From Clostridiales bacterium (lineage in GTDB: Bacteria; Bacillota; Clostridia; Oscillospirales; Oscillospiraceae): 7,338 nucleotides of DNA. The DNA is taken from the NCBI GenBank assembly GCA_019415645.1, contig DXYV01000072.1, positions 1-7,338 of the forward strand, written 5' to 3'. This document shows, one piece after another, positions 1 through 6,444 of this stretch; the first letter of the stretch is position 1; every line of letters begins with the position of its first letter. The translations under genes were made by a program, and so were the position numbers. The notes under the pieces were generated by a model. The model saw only the letters and a program-made list of their open reading frames with translations, was not told where the DNA came from and did no database searches.

Positions 1-8
1 TGGGGTTT

Positions 9-46
9 GTCAAGGGGAGGGGGAGTCGAAACACCCTCCCCTTGAC
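9..46. repeat. Perfect 13-bp inverted repeat (hairpin)
   Basis: Arms 9-21 (GTCAAGGGGAGGG) and 34-46 (CCCTCCCCTTGAC) are exact reverse complements with a 12-base loop. It lies downstream of the minus-strand U32 gene, so it could end that transcript, but the bases after it on the minus strand (AAACCCCA) lack a U-run. An ordinary intrinsic terminator is therefore not well supported. It may instead be part of a dispersed palindromic element together with the palindrome at 57-80. Confidence 0.75.
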
Positions 47-56
47 TGTTCTTTGC

Positions 57-80
57 GTACTTTCTCACATGAGAAAGTAC
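57..80. repeat. Near-perfect 24-bp palindrome
   Basis: Arms 57-67 (GTACTTTCTCA) and 70-80 (TGAGAAAGTAC) are exact reverse complements separated by two bases (CA). The near-continuous symmetry suits either a dimeric protein-binding site or a tight RNA hairpin. It sits 10 bp from the hairpin at 9-46, downstream of the U32 gene, and has no U-tract on either strand. Confidence 0.75.
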
Positions 81-108
81 CAGTTTCCCTTCTCCTGCGG
101 CCCTGCGC

Positions 109-158
109 TGCTCGCCGTCTGTGCAAGCCCTTCTGCCGCTGCTCACGACGGCTCAGCA
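109..158. other. Weak interrupted inverted repeat after the U32 stop
   Basis: GCCGTC (114-119) can pair with GACGGC (147-152), and TGCT (109-112) with AGCA (155-158) across a small internal loop. The loop is 27 bases. On the minus strand this would be the first fold after the U32 stop codon, but there is no U-run, so it is only a weak candidate for a 3'-end structure. Confidence 0.3.
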
Positions 159-166
159 CTTCTTTT

Positions 167-2248
167 TTATTCCACGTCCCGATAATACAATCCCCGGGTG
201 AACTCTCCGGGCTTGTAGCTGCCGCCATGCAGATAGCGCTCGGTGACTGTGACACATTCAAAGGGATTTTCGGTGGTAAACAGCAGCCGGATGGCCCAAA
301 GGCCGATGCTCCGGTAGTCCTTTTCCTTATCCGCCAGAAAGAGCTTATTGCCGTTGAGAATCTCATTCCGGCACCCAGGGGCCTGGACCACCGGGAACCG
401 GGCGCCCCTCCGGTCGGTGAGGATGTTCACGTTGTCACAGGCGCACCGGCCCGCCCGGTTTTTGATGATGCAGTTTTCCGTGATCATCAGGGGCAGCCGG
501 CCGTAAGCGATAAGCTCCGTGTCCACGGCTTTGGACAGGTCGCGGATCTGGGCCAGCTTGAGTTCGAAGGAGGCGGTGACCGACTGGAGGCCCAGCCGCT
601 TGCACTCTTTCTCCGCCTGGGTGTTGAACACCGGGATTCCAAAGTCCCCCCGCAGGGTAAAGCCCAGGGCGCGGGCAGTCTCCAGCAGACCCAGATTGCC
701 CACCAGCGCGTCAGCCGCTCCGGCGGCCCTGGCCGCGGTCAGCTGCTCCACCAGCTGGGGCAGCTCCCGGTCGGTGCAGATTCGGGGCAGTGTCACCCCT
801 ACCGGCACCCCCTGGGCGATCGTGCGAGCCACCAGGTCGGGATGGGCCGCCGCCTCGTGGGCGGGCAGATAGATGAGCGCCGGCTTCAGGGCGGTCAGCT
901 CCGGGGTGAGCTGCCTGGCCGAGCGCAGGGACAGGTTGAGCTGGGGCGGCGTGCGCCGGTTCTCGTACCGGGCTCCGGGCTTGAAAACGCCATGCCGCCG
1001 CTGGGGCGGCGCGCTGCGCTGGGCGGAGAGCTCCTCCAGCACCTGGCGGCGCAGGCCGTTGAGGGCGGACAGGGGGGCCGACAGGCCGGGCTCCACCAGC
1101 GCCCGGACGTTCTGACAGAGATAGGGCGTGCCGCCGGTCTTGGCCAGCTGACCTTCCACCGCTTCCGCCGTGAGGGCCCGGGTCCGGGCCGGCTCCGGCG
1201 GGTCACCGGCCGCCGTGACGACCCGGCCCTCTCCGTCCTGCGCGCCGACCTGTACCGGCTCGCCGGCGCGCACCATGGCATAGAGGGTCACGGGCACCCG
1301 CTGGGCAGTTCCGCGCTCGTAGGCGGCCCGGGCGGCGGCAAAGAGCTCCCGGGGCTCCTTGCCCTCCTCCCGGACGCCGAACATCTCCGGCCCCTTGTTG
1401 CCCTGAAAATAGGCGTCGGTAAAGCCCTGGCGGGAGAAGGCGGCCTCCAGCCGCTCCAAATCCGCCCGGCTGGGCTCCCGGCCCTCCCGCAGGGCGCGGG
1501 CATACACCTCGGTGACGATATAGACATACTCGGGCCGCTTCATGCGGCCCTCGATTTTGGCACAGGCCACCCCCATGTCCTCCAGCTCCTTCAGATGGCC
1601 GGCCAGGGACATGTCCTTCAAAGAGAGGGGGTAGCCGTCCGCCCGGTCGCTCCAGCCGTAGTTCAGCCGGCAGGGCTGGGCGCACAGGCCCCGGTTGCCG
1701 CTGCGCCCGCCGAGGACCGAAGAAAAGTAACACTGGCCGCTCCAGCACATGCACATGGCGCCGTGGACGAAGGTCTCGATCTCGATGGGGGACTTGGCGC
1801 AGATGGCGGCGATGGCGTCCCGGGACAGCTCCCGGGCCAGCACGGCCCGGGTCATGCCCAGGTCGGCGCACAGCTTGACCCCGTCCAGATTGTGGACGGT
1901 CATCTGGGTGGAGGCGTGGACGGGCAGGTCGGGGGCGGCCTGCCGCAGCATACGCACCACGCCCAGATCCTGGACCAGCACCGCGTCCACCCCCAGCTCG
2001 TCCGCCTCCACAGCGGTCTGCGCGGCGGCGGGCAGTTCCCGATCCCCTACCAGAGTGTTCAGGGTCAGGTAGACCTTTACCCCCTCCAGGTGGCAGTAGG
2101 AGACGGCCTGGGCCAGCTCGTCCCGGGTAAAGTTTTTGGCGTTGCGGCGGGCGTTGAAGGCCCCGTAGCCCAGATAGACCGCGTCCGCGCCGGCGCAGAC
2201 GGCGGCGCGGACAGCTTCCGGACTGCCGGCGGGCGCTAACAGTTCCAT
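167..2248 (-). CDS. U32 family protein with DUF3656-type middle region, RlhA-like
   Basis: The 693-residue protein opens with ELLAPAGSPEA and carries the U32 signature at about residues 158-176 (ETFVHGAMC...SGQC). Cysteines near 166, 173, 189 and 229 have the spacing of the [4Fe-4S] ligands in UbiU/RlhA-type U32 proteins. The U32 core fills about the first 300 residues. The C-terminal half (extra cysteines near 593, 602, 604 and 626; DRRGARFPV motif) fits the long DUF3656-containing class. E. coli RlhA, of similar length, is needed for 5-hydroxycytidine in 23S rRNA; older annotations say 'collagenase-like peptidase'. An rRNA hydroxylation role is inferred by family only. ATG codons at 2251 and 2248 are adjacent; 2248 is preferred because GAGG then lies 5 bases upstream rather than 2. 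It follows zapA by 18 bp, probably in one operon. Confidence 0.93.
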   Translation of the reverse strand: MELLAPAGSPEAVRAAVCAGADAVYLGYGAFNARRNAKNFTRDELAQAVSYCHLEGVKVYLTLNTLVGDRELPAAAQTAVEADELGVDAVLVQDLGVVRMLRQAAPDLPVHASTQMTVHNLDGVKLCADLGMTRAVLARELSRDAIAAICAKSPIEIETFVHGAMCMCWSGQCYFSSVLGGRSGNRGLCAQPCRLNYGWSDRADGYPLSLKDMSLAGHLKELEDMGVACAKIEGRMKRPEYVYIVTEVYARALREGREPSRADLERLEAAFSRQGFTDAYFQGNKGPEMFGVREEGKEPRELFAAARAAYERGTAQRVPVTLYAMVRAGEPVQVGAQDGEGRVVTAAGDPPEPARTRALTAEAVEGQLAKTGGTPYLCQNVRALVEPGLSAPLSALNGLRRQVLEELSAQRSAPPQRRHGVFKPGARYENRRTPPQLNLSLRSARQLTPELTALKPALIYLPAHEAAAHPDLVARTIAQGVPVGVTLPRICTDRELPQLVEQLTAARAAGAADALVGNLGLLETARALGFTLRGDFGIPVFNTQAEKECKRLGLQSVTASFELKLAQIRDLSKAVDTELIAYGRLPLMITENCIIKNRAGRCACDNVNILTDRRGARFPVVQAPGCRNEILNGNKLFLADKEKDYRSIGLWAIRLLFTTENPFECVTVTERYLHGGSYKPGEFTRGLYYRDVE

Positions 2249-2266
2249 CATGTCCTCGCCCCGCCG

Positions 2267-2593
2267 TTACTTTTTGTTGAGCTGGTTCTGCAGCTTGAAG
2301 ATTTCTCGCTTGGCCTCGGACAGCTCCAGTTTGAGCTTGGAGGACTCCTCCAGGTAGTCCTTGAGCTGGCGGCGCAGGTTGTCCGCGCTCTCCTGATCCT
2401 TAAAGCGCTCGTCGGCCAGGTTCATGGCCGTCAGGATGGCGCCGTCCAGCAGGGACATCTTGCTGTTGCCCTTCAGAGTCTCGCGAATCTGCGTATCCAC
2501 ATGGGCGGCGACCTTCTCCATATACTCCTGCTCCTCCGAGGCCAGGAAGGTGTACTCCTGGTCGGCGATGGTGACCGTGATTCGATTTTGCAT
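2267..2593 (-). CDS. zapA: Cell division protein ZapA
   Basis: This 108-residue protein binds FtsZ and promotes bundling of its filaments at the cytoplasmic division ring. The N-terminus (MQNRITVTIADQEYTFLASE) is the typical ZapA beta-hairpin, followed by a helix with EYMEKVAAHVDTQI and the conserved segment near 46-65 (MSLLDGAILTAMNLADE). Residues about 66-108 form a Leu/Lys/Glu-rich coiled coil suited to dimerisation. The open frame extends upstream to 2680, but those 29 residues do not resemble ZapA and would start upstream of the predicted transcription start. The ATG at 2593 has a GGGGG ribosome site about 8 bases upstream. The U32 gene follows 18 bp downstream. The predicted promoter is at 2660-2688. 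Confidence 0.93.
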   Translation of the reverse strand: MQNRITVTIADQEYTFLASEEQEYMEKVAAHVDTQIRETLKGNSKMSLLDGAILTAMNLADERFKDQESADNLRRQLKDYLEESSKLKLELSEAKREIFKLQNQLNKK

Positions 2594-2621
2594 TCCATGC
2601 ACCCCCGTCTGATTTGCGGCG

Positions 2622-2637
2622 CCGGGCCTGTGCCCGG
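2622..2637 (-). other. Small GC hairpin in the zapA leader
   Basis: CCGGGC (2622-2627) and GCCCGG (2632-2637) form a 6-bp stem with a 4-base loop in the predicted zapA 5' leader, about 30 bases before the start codon. It may only space the leader. No anti-Shine-Dalgarno pairing is evident. Confidence 0.3.
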
Positions 2638-2659
2638 GTAACACAATATGTTTCAAATT

Positions 2660-2688
2660 ATTATAATGCGCACGGAACAAAGCCGCAA
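2660..2688 (-). promoter_or_regulatory. Sigma-A-type promoter for zapA
   Basis: On the minus strand, TTGCGG (2688-2683) is followed after exactly 17 bases by a consensus TATAAT (2665-2660). Transcription would begin near 2653, giving a leader of about 60 bases before the zapA ATG at 2593. The -35 box lies inside the hairpin at 2675-2729, so that structure, or a protein bound to it, could affect the promoter. Confidence 0.7.
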
Positions 2689-2729
2689 GCCTTGAAAGAT
2701 AAGGTTTTCAAGGCCGAATGGCTTTGTTC
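2675..2729. repeat. Two-tier stem-loop upstream of zapA
   Basis: The outer arms GAACAAAGCC (2675-2684) and GGCTTTGTTC (2720-2729) are perfect 10-bp complements. Nested inside are GCCTTGAAA (2689-2697) and TTTCAAGGC (2706-2714), a perfect 9-bp stem with an 8-base loop. A 4x5 internal loop separates the tiers. No U-tract follows on either strand and no gene ends here, so it is not an ordinary terminator. It overlaps the -35 box of the zapA promoter. Confidence 0.8.
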
Positions 2730-2747
2730 AAGCGGACGCATTGCAAC

Positions 2748-2851
2748 AATGTCTGAATTTGTGTGAAAACCAGTGGAATCAGCCGTTTCCACACAAATTG
2801 CGCGGCAATGCCGCGCAAATAAACCGCAAAGCGGTTTATTCTGCAGACATT
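2748..2851. ncRNA. Multibranched three-hairpin structure, possible structured RNA or repeat element
   Basis: AATGTCTG (2748-2755) pairs with CAGACATT (2844-2851) and encloses three hairpins. Hairpin A has arms 2756-2770 and 2785-2799 (15 positions, one mismatch) with a 14-base loop. Hairpin B has arms 2798-2806 and 2810-2818, TTGCGCGGC against GCCGCGCAA, loop AAT. Hairpin C has arms 2818-2827 and 2831-2840, AATAAACCGC against GCGGTTTATT, loop AAA. The single A-C mismatch in hairpin A becomes a G-U pair if the minus strand is transcribed, which favours a minus-strand RNA. I do not recognise the family. No open frame here resembles a protein. A dispersed palindromic repeat is the main alternative to a functional RNA. 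Confidence 0.55.
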
Positions 2852-2880
2852 ATTATAGCATTGTTTTTATCATACCACAA
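2852..2880 (-). promoter_or_regulatory. Second minus-strand promoter, pointing into the hairpin cluster
   Basis: TTGTGG (2880-2875) and a consensus TATAAT (2857-2852) are separated by 17 bases on the minus strand. The predicted start, near 2845, is at the edge of the multibranched structure. Transcripts would run through all hairpins toward zapA, giving either a separate small RNA or a zapA leader of about 250 bases. A start at 2845 would omit most of one arm of the enclosing stem, so the enclosing stem may not form in that transcript. Confidence 0.55.
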
Positions 2881-2949
2881 GCGCGCCCGACAGGAAAAGC
2901 GGAATTCTGTGAATTTTTTCCCGCCCGGCGGCCCGATGCAACTTTTGTA

Positions 2950-2978
2950 TTTACCTGGGGCAGATTTTCCGCTACAAT
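2950..2978 (+). promoter_or_regulatory. Promoter of the S41 lipoprotein-dnaD-dnaC run
   Basis: TTTACC (2950-2955) and TACAAT (2973-2978) are separated by 17 bases, four and five matches to the sigma-A consensus. The predicted start, near 2985, gives a leader of about 35 bases before the lipoprotein ATG at 3020. No other convincing promoter was seen before dnaD, so this is the best candidate for driving the downstream genes. Confidence 0.65.
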
Positions 2979-3019
2979 AGAAGCTGGAATGTTCTTGTTT
3001 TGACGGGAAAGGAGCGCCT

Positions 3020-4387
3020 ATGTCTGCATTTTGCCGGAACGCCGTCCGGATGTGGGCCCTGCTGCTGGCCCTGAGCCTGCTGGGCGGCTGTACGTCCCCC
3101 GCGGTGGAGGAGACTCCCTCGCCCATGCCGGAAAGCCCTGTGCCTACGGCGACCGCCTCCGTTGAGGAGAGCGCCGCGCCGCTGACCCGGGAGGAGGCGT
3201 GGCTGGAGGACATTGACGCTTTTTCCGAGGGGTACAAGACCAACCACATCGACCTGTTCTACTGGCGGGACGAGGCGTTCTTTGACCAGCAGGTGGAGGA
3301 GCTGAAGACGCAGGTGGGGGATATGACCGACGATGAGATCGTGGTGTCTCTCCGGCGAATCATCAATTCCATGCAGGACGGCCATTCTAGGGTTTCCTCT
3401 TTCCTTACCCCCACGGACAGGACTTTCCCCTTACAGGTACAGTTACTGGAGGACGATAAGGTGTACGTCATCAACACGGCCGAAGGGGATTTTCCGGATT
3501 ATTCCGACTGTCTCTACGCAGAAATTACCGCCATCAACGGTATGCCCATGGAGGAGGTTCAGGACCTGGTATTCCCGGTTATCTTCGGAGAGCGGTATGC
3601 AAACGCGCAACGCGCGTATTTTCCCTATTATTTCTATCCTCGTCTCCTGACGGCTGCGGGTGTGCCGGATCAGGATGGTACGTTTACCTTTACCTTCCGA
3701 AATGAGGCGGGCGAGTCCTATGAGAAGATCATTGAGACGATTCCCAGCGACGCAGAATACCAATGGTCCGTGGAGTATCCCATGTTGTTTACGACGAATA
3801 CCGGCTCCAACTGGTATGAGTTCTGGGAAGACGAGGCCCTGCTTTACTTCGCCTGCAACATCTGCTGGGACAAGGATGGTACGCTGGAACAGACCGTGAA
3901 CGAGATTCTGGATCACTTGAAAGCGAGGGAAGTCGAGACCCTGGTTATTGACCTAAGGAATAACCCGGGGGGAGATTTAACCACCATCCACCCCCTATTC
4001 CTTTTGGTCGATAACCTAAGACTGAACCCAGCTTACTATAAAGAGCTGTATATCATCATTGGAGGGAATACCGGCTCTGCCGGCTCTATGTACACGATAG
4101 AACTAAGGCAGTTAGATAATTCCGTTGTCCTTGGTACGCCCGCAGGAGAAGGTTATCCTGACATTACGGTAGCGGTTCCTTTTACACTTCCCAACTCTGG
4201 CCTGGAATGTAACTATTCCACTGCTTTTGTTTCGGGCGACTTGACCTGGTATCTGAAAGGCGATACCCTGCCCCAGATCGAATTTGGAGTATCTACTATT
4301 GAGCCCGACATCTACATCGCAAATGACATCGATGCCTGGAAGGGCCAATACGACAACGTCCTGAATTATATTTTGGAACATACCTAA
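3020..4387 (+). CDS. S41 peptidase-like lipoprotein
   Basis: This 455-residue protein has a lipoprotein signal: hydrophobic residues 12-21, then LGGC with the lipidated Cys at 24, and a Pro/Thr/Ser-rich linker to about 55. It should sit on the outer face of the cytoplasmic membrane. S41 features follow: DGHS at 120-123, a PDZ-like stretch near 167-185, DLRNNPGGD at 311-319, and TGSAGS at 351-356 with Ser353 at the usual nucleophile position. The later motif reads GTPAGEG (372-378), where C-terminal processing peptidases have a GKG-type catalytic Lys, so no Lys is present. A tricorn/IRBP-like Ser-His-acid arrangement using His122, or loss of activity, is possible. AAAGGAG at 3008-3014 precedes the ATG by 5 bases. 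Base composition is lower in GC than the flanking genes, especially after about 3950. The substrate is unknown. Confidence 0.85.
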   Translation: MSAFCRNAVRMWALLLALSLLGGCTSPAVEETPSPMPESPVPTATASVEESAAPLTREEAWLEDIDAFSEGYKTNHIDLFYWRDEAFFDQQVEELKTQVGDMTDDEIVVSLRRIINSMQDGHSRVSSFLTPTDRTFPLQVQLLEDDKVYVINTAEGDFPDYSDCLYAEITAINGMPMEEVQDLVFPVIFGERYANAQRAYFPYYFYPRLLTAAGVPDQDGTFTFTFRNEAGESYEKIIETIPSDAEYQWSVEYPMLFTTNTGSNWYEFWEDEALLYFACNICWDKDGTLEQTVNEILDHLKAREVETLVIDLRNNPGGDLTTIHPLFLLVDNLRLNPAYYKELYIIIGGNTGSAGSMYTIELRQLDNSVVLGTPAGEGYPDITVAVPFTLPNSGLECNYSTAFVSGDLTWYLKGDTLPQIEFGVSTIEPDIYIANDIDAWKGQYDNVLNYILEHT

Positions 4388-4392
4388 GGAGG
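4385..4392 (+). promoter_or_regulatory. Strong ribosome binding site for dnaD overlapping a stop codon
   Basis: TAAGGAGG contains the TAA stop of the lipoprotein gene (4385-4387) and a near-ideal Shine-Dalgarno sequence, 7 bases before the ATG at 4400. Ribosomes ending the upstream gene would finish directly on the dnaD ribosome site, so translational coupling is likely. Confidence 0.85.
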
Positions 4393-4399
4393 CGGCTCC

Positions 4400-5392
4400 A
4401 TGCCCGCGCTTTTGCTTCCCAATCACATTCTCTCCCTCCCCGCCGAGGCCGCCGACCGGCTGCTGGCCCAGGGCAGCGGCGACGCCGCCCTGCTCTATCT
4501 GGCCCTGCTGCGCCACGACGGCTGGGAATCAGCCCGCCGCGCCCTGGGCTGGACAGACCAGCGCGCGTCCGAGGCGTTCGCCCTGCTGGTCAAGCTGGGG
4601 CTGGCCCAGGGGGACCCGGTCCAGGAGGCACCGCCCAGGCCGGCGGACCAGCCCCCGTCCTACCAGCGCTCCGACCTGATGAACGCCCTGCGGGAGGACA
4701 GCACCTTTGCCGGCGTCACCCAGATGGTGGAGTCCATGCTGGGCAAGACCCTCTCCGAGGCCGACCTGCTCTCCCTTTACACCATTTACGACTATCTGGC
4801 CCTCCCCGGCGAGGTCATCTGTATGCTCACCCAGGCCTGCGTGGCCGATACCGAGCGCAAGTACGGACCCGGGCGCAAGCCCCGGATGCCCATGGTCAAA
4901 AAGACCGCCTTTCAATGGAAACGGCTGGGGGTGGACACGCCGGAGGCCGCCGAGGAATACCTGCGCCGCCAGCAGGCCCTGCTGGGCCGGGAGGCCGAGC
5001 TGCTCCCCCTGCTGGGCATCCACGGCCGCGCCCCGGTGGACCGGGAGCGGCAGTACATCGCCGGCTGGGTGGAGATGGGCTTCGACAACGAGGCCATCCG
5101 GCTGGCCTATGAGCGCACCCTGTTCCAGAAGCAGTCCATGAACTGGGCCTACATGAATTCCATCCTCAAACGCTGGCACGGGGCGGGGCTGCACACCGTG
5201 GCCGAGATTGAGGCCGGCGACAAACCCCCGGCCCGCGCCGCCCAGAGCGGCGGAAAGGCGGCGGCCCCCAAGGCCCCCGCGCCCCGGCAGAATTTCCAGC
5301 CCTCGGCCGACCGGGTGCAGAAAAACGCCGACTGGCTGGACCGCTTCCTGGCGGAACAGGAGGCCGGCCCCAACGGACCGGCCGGCAAGTAA
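4400..5392 (+). CDS. dnaD: DnaD domain protein, primosome component
   Basis: The 330-residue protein belongs to the DnaD/DnaB family that remodels DNA and helps bring the replicative helicase to the origin or to stalled forks. Residues about 20-72 resemble the N-terminal winged-helix oligomerisation region. About 90-190 looks like a divergent first DnaD (DDBH2) domain. About 213-267 is a clear second one, with a YIAGWVEMGF start and the conserved YMNSILKRWHGAG motif near 251-263. The tail (about 272-330) is Ala/Pro/Lys-rich and probably disordered, suited to DNA or partner contacts. It lies 12 bp after the lipoprotein gene and 39 bp before the helicase-loader gene, an arrangement that supports a shared role in helicase loading. 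The symbol is by family; it could functionally match B. subtilis DnaB rather than DnaD. Confidence 0.88.
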   Translation: MPALLLPNHILSLPAEAADRLLAQGSGDAALLYLALLRHDGWESARRALGWTDQRASEAFALLVKLGLAQGDPVQEAPPRPADQPPSYQRSDLMNALREDSTFAGVTQMVESMLGKTLSEADLLSLYTIYDYLALPGEVICMLTQACVADTERKYGPGRKPRMPMVKKTAFQWKRLGVDTPEAAEEYLRRQQALLGREAELLPLLGIHGRAPVDRERQYIAGWVEMGFDNEAIRLAYERTLFQKQSMNWAYMNSILKRWHGAGLHTVAEIEAGDKPPARAAQSGGKAAAPKAPAPRQNFQPSADRVQKNADWLDRFLAEQEAGPNGPAGK

Positions 5393-5416
5393 CCCCTCAG
5401 ACTTTACGCAACCTTC

Positions 5417-5423
5417 AAAGGAG
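5417..5423 (+). promoter_or_regulatory. Ribosome binding site that fixes the dnaC start
   Basis: AAAGGAG ends 8 bases before the ATG at 5432. An in-frame GTG at 5423 overlaps this site and could not use it, so the ATG at 5432 is the better start and the longer frame adds three spurious residues. Confidence 0.8.
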
Positions 5424-5431
5424 TGACCTCC

Positions 5432-6430
5432 ATGGCATACGAACCTATCGTCCTGCGCCGGGCCACCGCCCGGCTCCACGCCCGGCGGGAGACCCGCGCC
5501 CGCAGCCGCGCCCTGCTCCAGGCCCAGCTCTACCGGGACTATCCGGAGCTGTCCAAGCTGGACGCCCAGCTGCGGGGCACCATGGCCGACCTGGCCGAGC
5601 TGGCGCTGTCCGGCGATCCGGACCACGCCGCCAAGCTGGAGACCATCAAGACACGCAACCTGGACCTTCAGGCCCGGCGCGCCGACCTGCTGGCGCAGGC
5701 GGGCTATGCCGCCGACGCGCTGGATGACAAGCCACAATGCCCCAAATGCCGGGACACGGGCTGGATCGGCGCGCAGATGTGCGACTGTCTCAAAGAGCTG
5801 TGCGCCCAGGAGCAGCTCAAGCAGCTGTCCGACCTGCTCAATCTGGGGGAGCAGTCCTTCGACCAGGCCCGGCTGGACGTGTACTCCGACCAGCCCTGGC
5901 AGGGGCAGGCCCGCTCTCCCCGGGAGAACATGAAGCGGATCTTTGCGGTGTGCGAGGGCTATGCCAGGCAGTTTGAGACCTATCCGCTGAAAAATCTGCT
6001 GTTCAGCGGCGGCACCGGCCTGGGCAAGACCTTCCTGTCCGCCTGTATCGCCCGGGCGGTCTCCGAGGGGGGGCACTCCGTGGTGTACGACACGGCCATC
6101 AACGTGTTCGCCCGGTTCGAGGCGAAGAAGTTCGCCCGCCAGGCGGCGGAGGAGCGGGAGGCCCGGGACGACGCCCGCCGCTACCTCAACTGCGATTTGA
6201 TGATTCTGGACGATCTGGGCTCGGAGCTCACCACGCCCTTTGTCCAGTCCGCGCTGTACGAGCTGGTCAACAGCCGTCTGGTCTCCGGCCGGCGTACCAT
6301 CATCTCCACCAATCTGTCCATGGACGACATCCGGGCCCGGTACAGCCCGCAGATCGGCTCCCGCCTGGAGGGGGAGTATCAGGAGCTGACCTTCTACGGG
6401 GACGACATCCGCCTGAGACCGAAGTTTTGA
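5432..6430 (+). CDS. dnaC: DnaC/DnaI-like AAA+ helicase loader
   Basis: The 332-residue ATPase is expected to load the replicative helicase ring on single-stranded DNA. Residues 1-95 are helical and rich in Arg, Ala and Leu. A zinc-binding cluster, CPKC at 103-106 and CDC at 117-119, matches the N-terminal zinc module of DnaI-type loaders. The AAA+ core has Walker A GGTGLGKT at 193-200, Walker B LMILDDLG at 256-263, a sensor-1 STN at 292-294, and an IGSRLEG segment near 308-314 containing a candidate arginine finger. All key ATPase residues are intact. Its position directly after the DnaD-domain gene mirrors the paired action of these proteins. The 3' end abuts the ribosome site of the small membrane protein gene. 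The symbol follows common Clostridia usage; dnaI would be the Bacillus equivalent. Confidence 0.9.
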   Translation: MAYEPIVLRRATARLHARRETRARSRALLQAQLYRDYPELSKLDAQLRGTMADLAELALSGDPDHAAKLETIKTRNLDLQARRADLLAQAGYAADALDDKPQCPKCRDTGWIGAQMCDCLKELCAQEQLKQLSDLLNLGEQSFDQARLDVYSDQPWQGQARSPRENMKRIFAVCEGYARQFETYPLKNLLFSGGTGLGKTFLSACIARAVSEGGHSVVYDTAINVFARFEAKKFARQAAEEREARDDARRYLNCDLMILDDLGSELTTPFVQSALYELVNSRLVSGRRTIISTNLSMDDIRARYSPQIGSRLEGEYQELTFYGDDIRLRPKF

Positions 6431-6444
6431 GGGGGATGCTTCCA

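Larger units (their letters stand above)
2657..2857. repeat. 9-bp direct repeat bounding the hairpin cluster
   Basis: ATTATTATA occurs at 2657-2665 and again at 2849-2857, in direct orientation and without mismatch. The copies bracket 2666-2848, which holds nearly all of the hairpin structure. They could be a target-site duplication left by insertion of a small element. Alternatively they are simply the AT-rich -10 regions of two similar minus-strand promoters, since each copy contains TATAAT on that strand. The bracketed segment has no clear terminal inverted repeats, which weakens the insertion reading. Confidence 0.5.

Noticed and set aside
1203..1871. 222-codon minus-strand frame within the U32 gene
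   Set aside because: It overlaps the U32 coding frame on the same strand and encodes an Arg/Gly/Pro-rich shadow product.
53..2239. 728-codon open frame on the plus strand opposite the U32 gene
   Set aside because: The minus strand has a clear U32 protein with family motifs. The plus-strand product is a Gly/Gln/His/Leu-rich low-complexity shadow typical of GC-rich codon bias, and its start lies in the palindromes.
2675..2851. Hairpin cluster as a CRISPR array or integron attC site
   Set aside because: The hairpins differ in sequence and are contiguous, with no repeated unit and regular spacers, and no cas or integrase gene is nearby.
2741..3003. Two short plus-strand frames of 76-79 codons over the hairpin region
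   Set aside because: They run through the palindromes and the plus-strand promoter, lack a good ribosome site and show no protein-like composition.
2836..3385. Minus-strand frames of 137 codons opposite the lipoprotein start
   Set aside because: They are antisense to the signal peptide and linker of a well-supported lipoprotein and have no family features.
4241..4269. TTGACC-17-TACCCT as an internal promoter for dnaD
   Set aside because: The -10 box matches the consensus at only three positions, and the site lies inside coding sequence.
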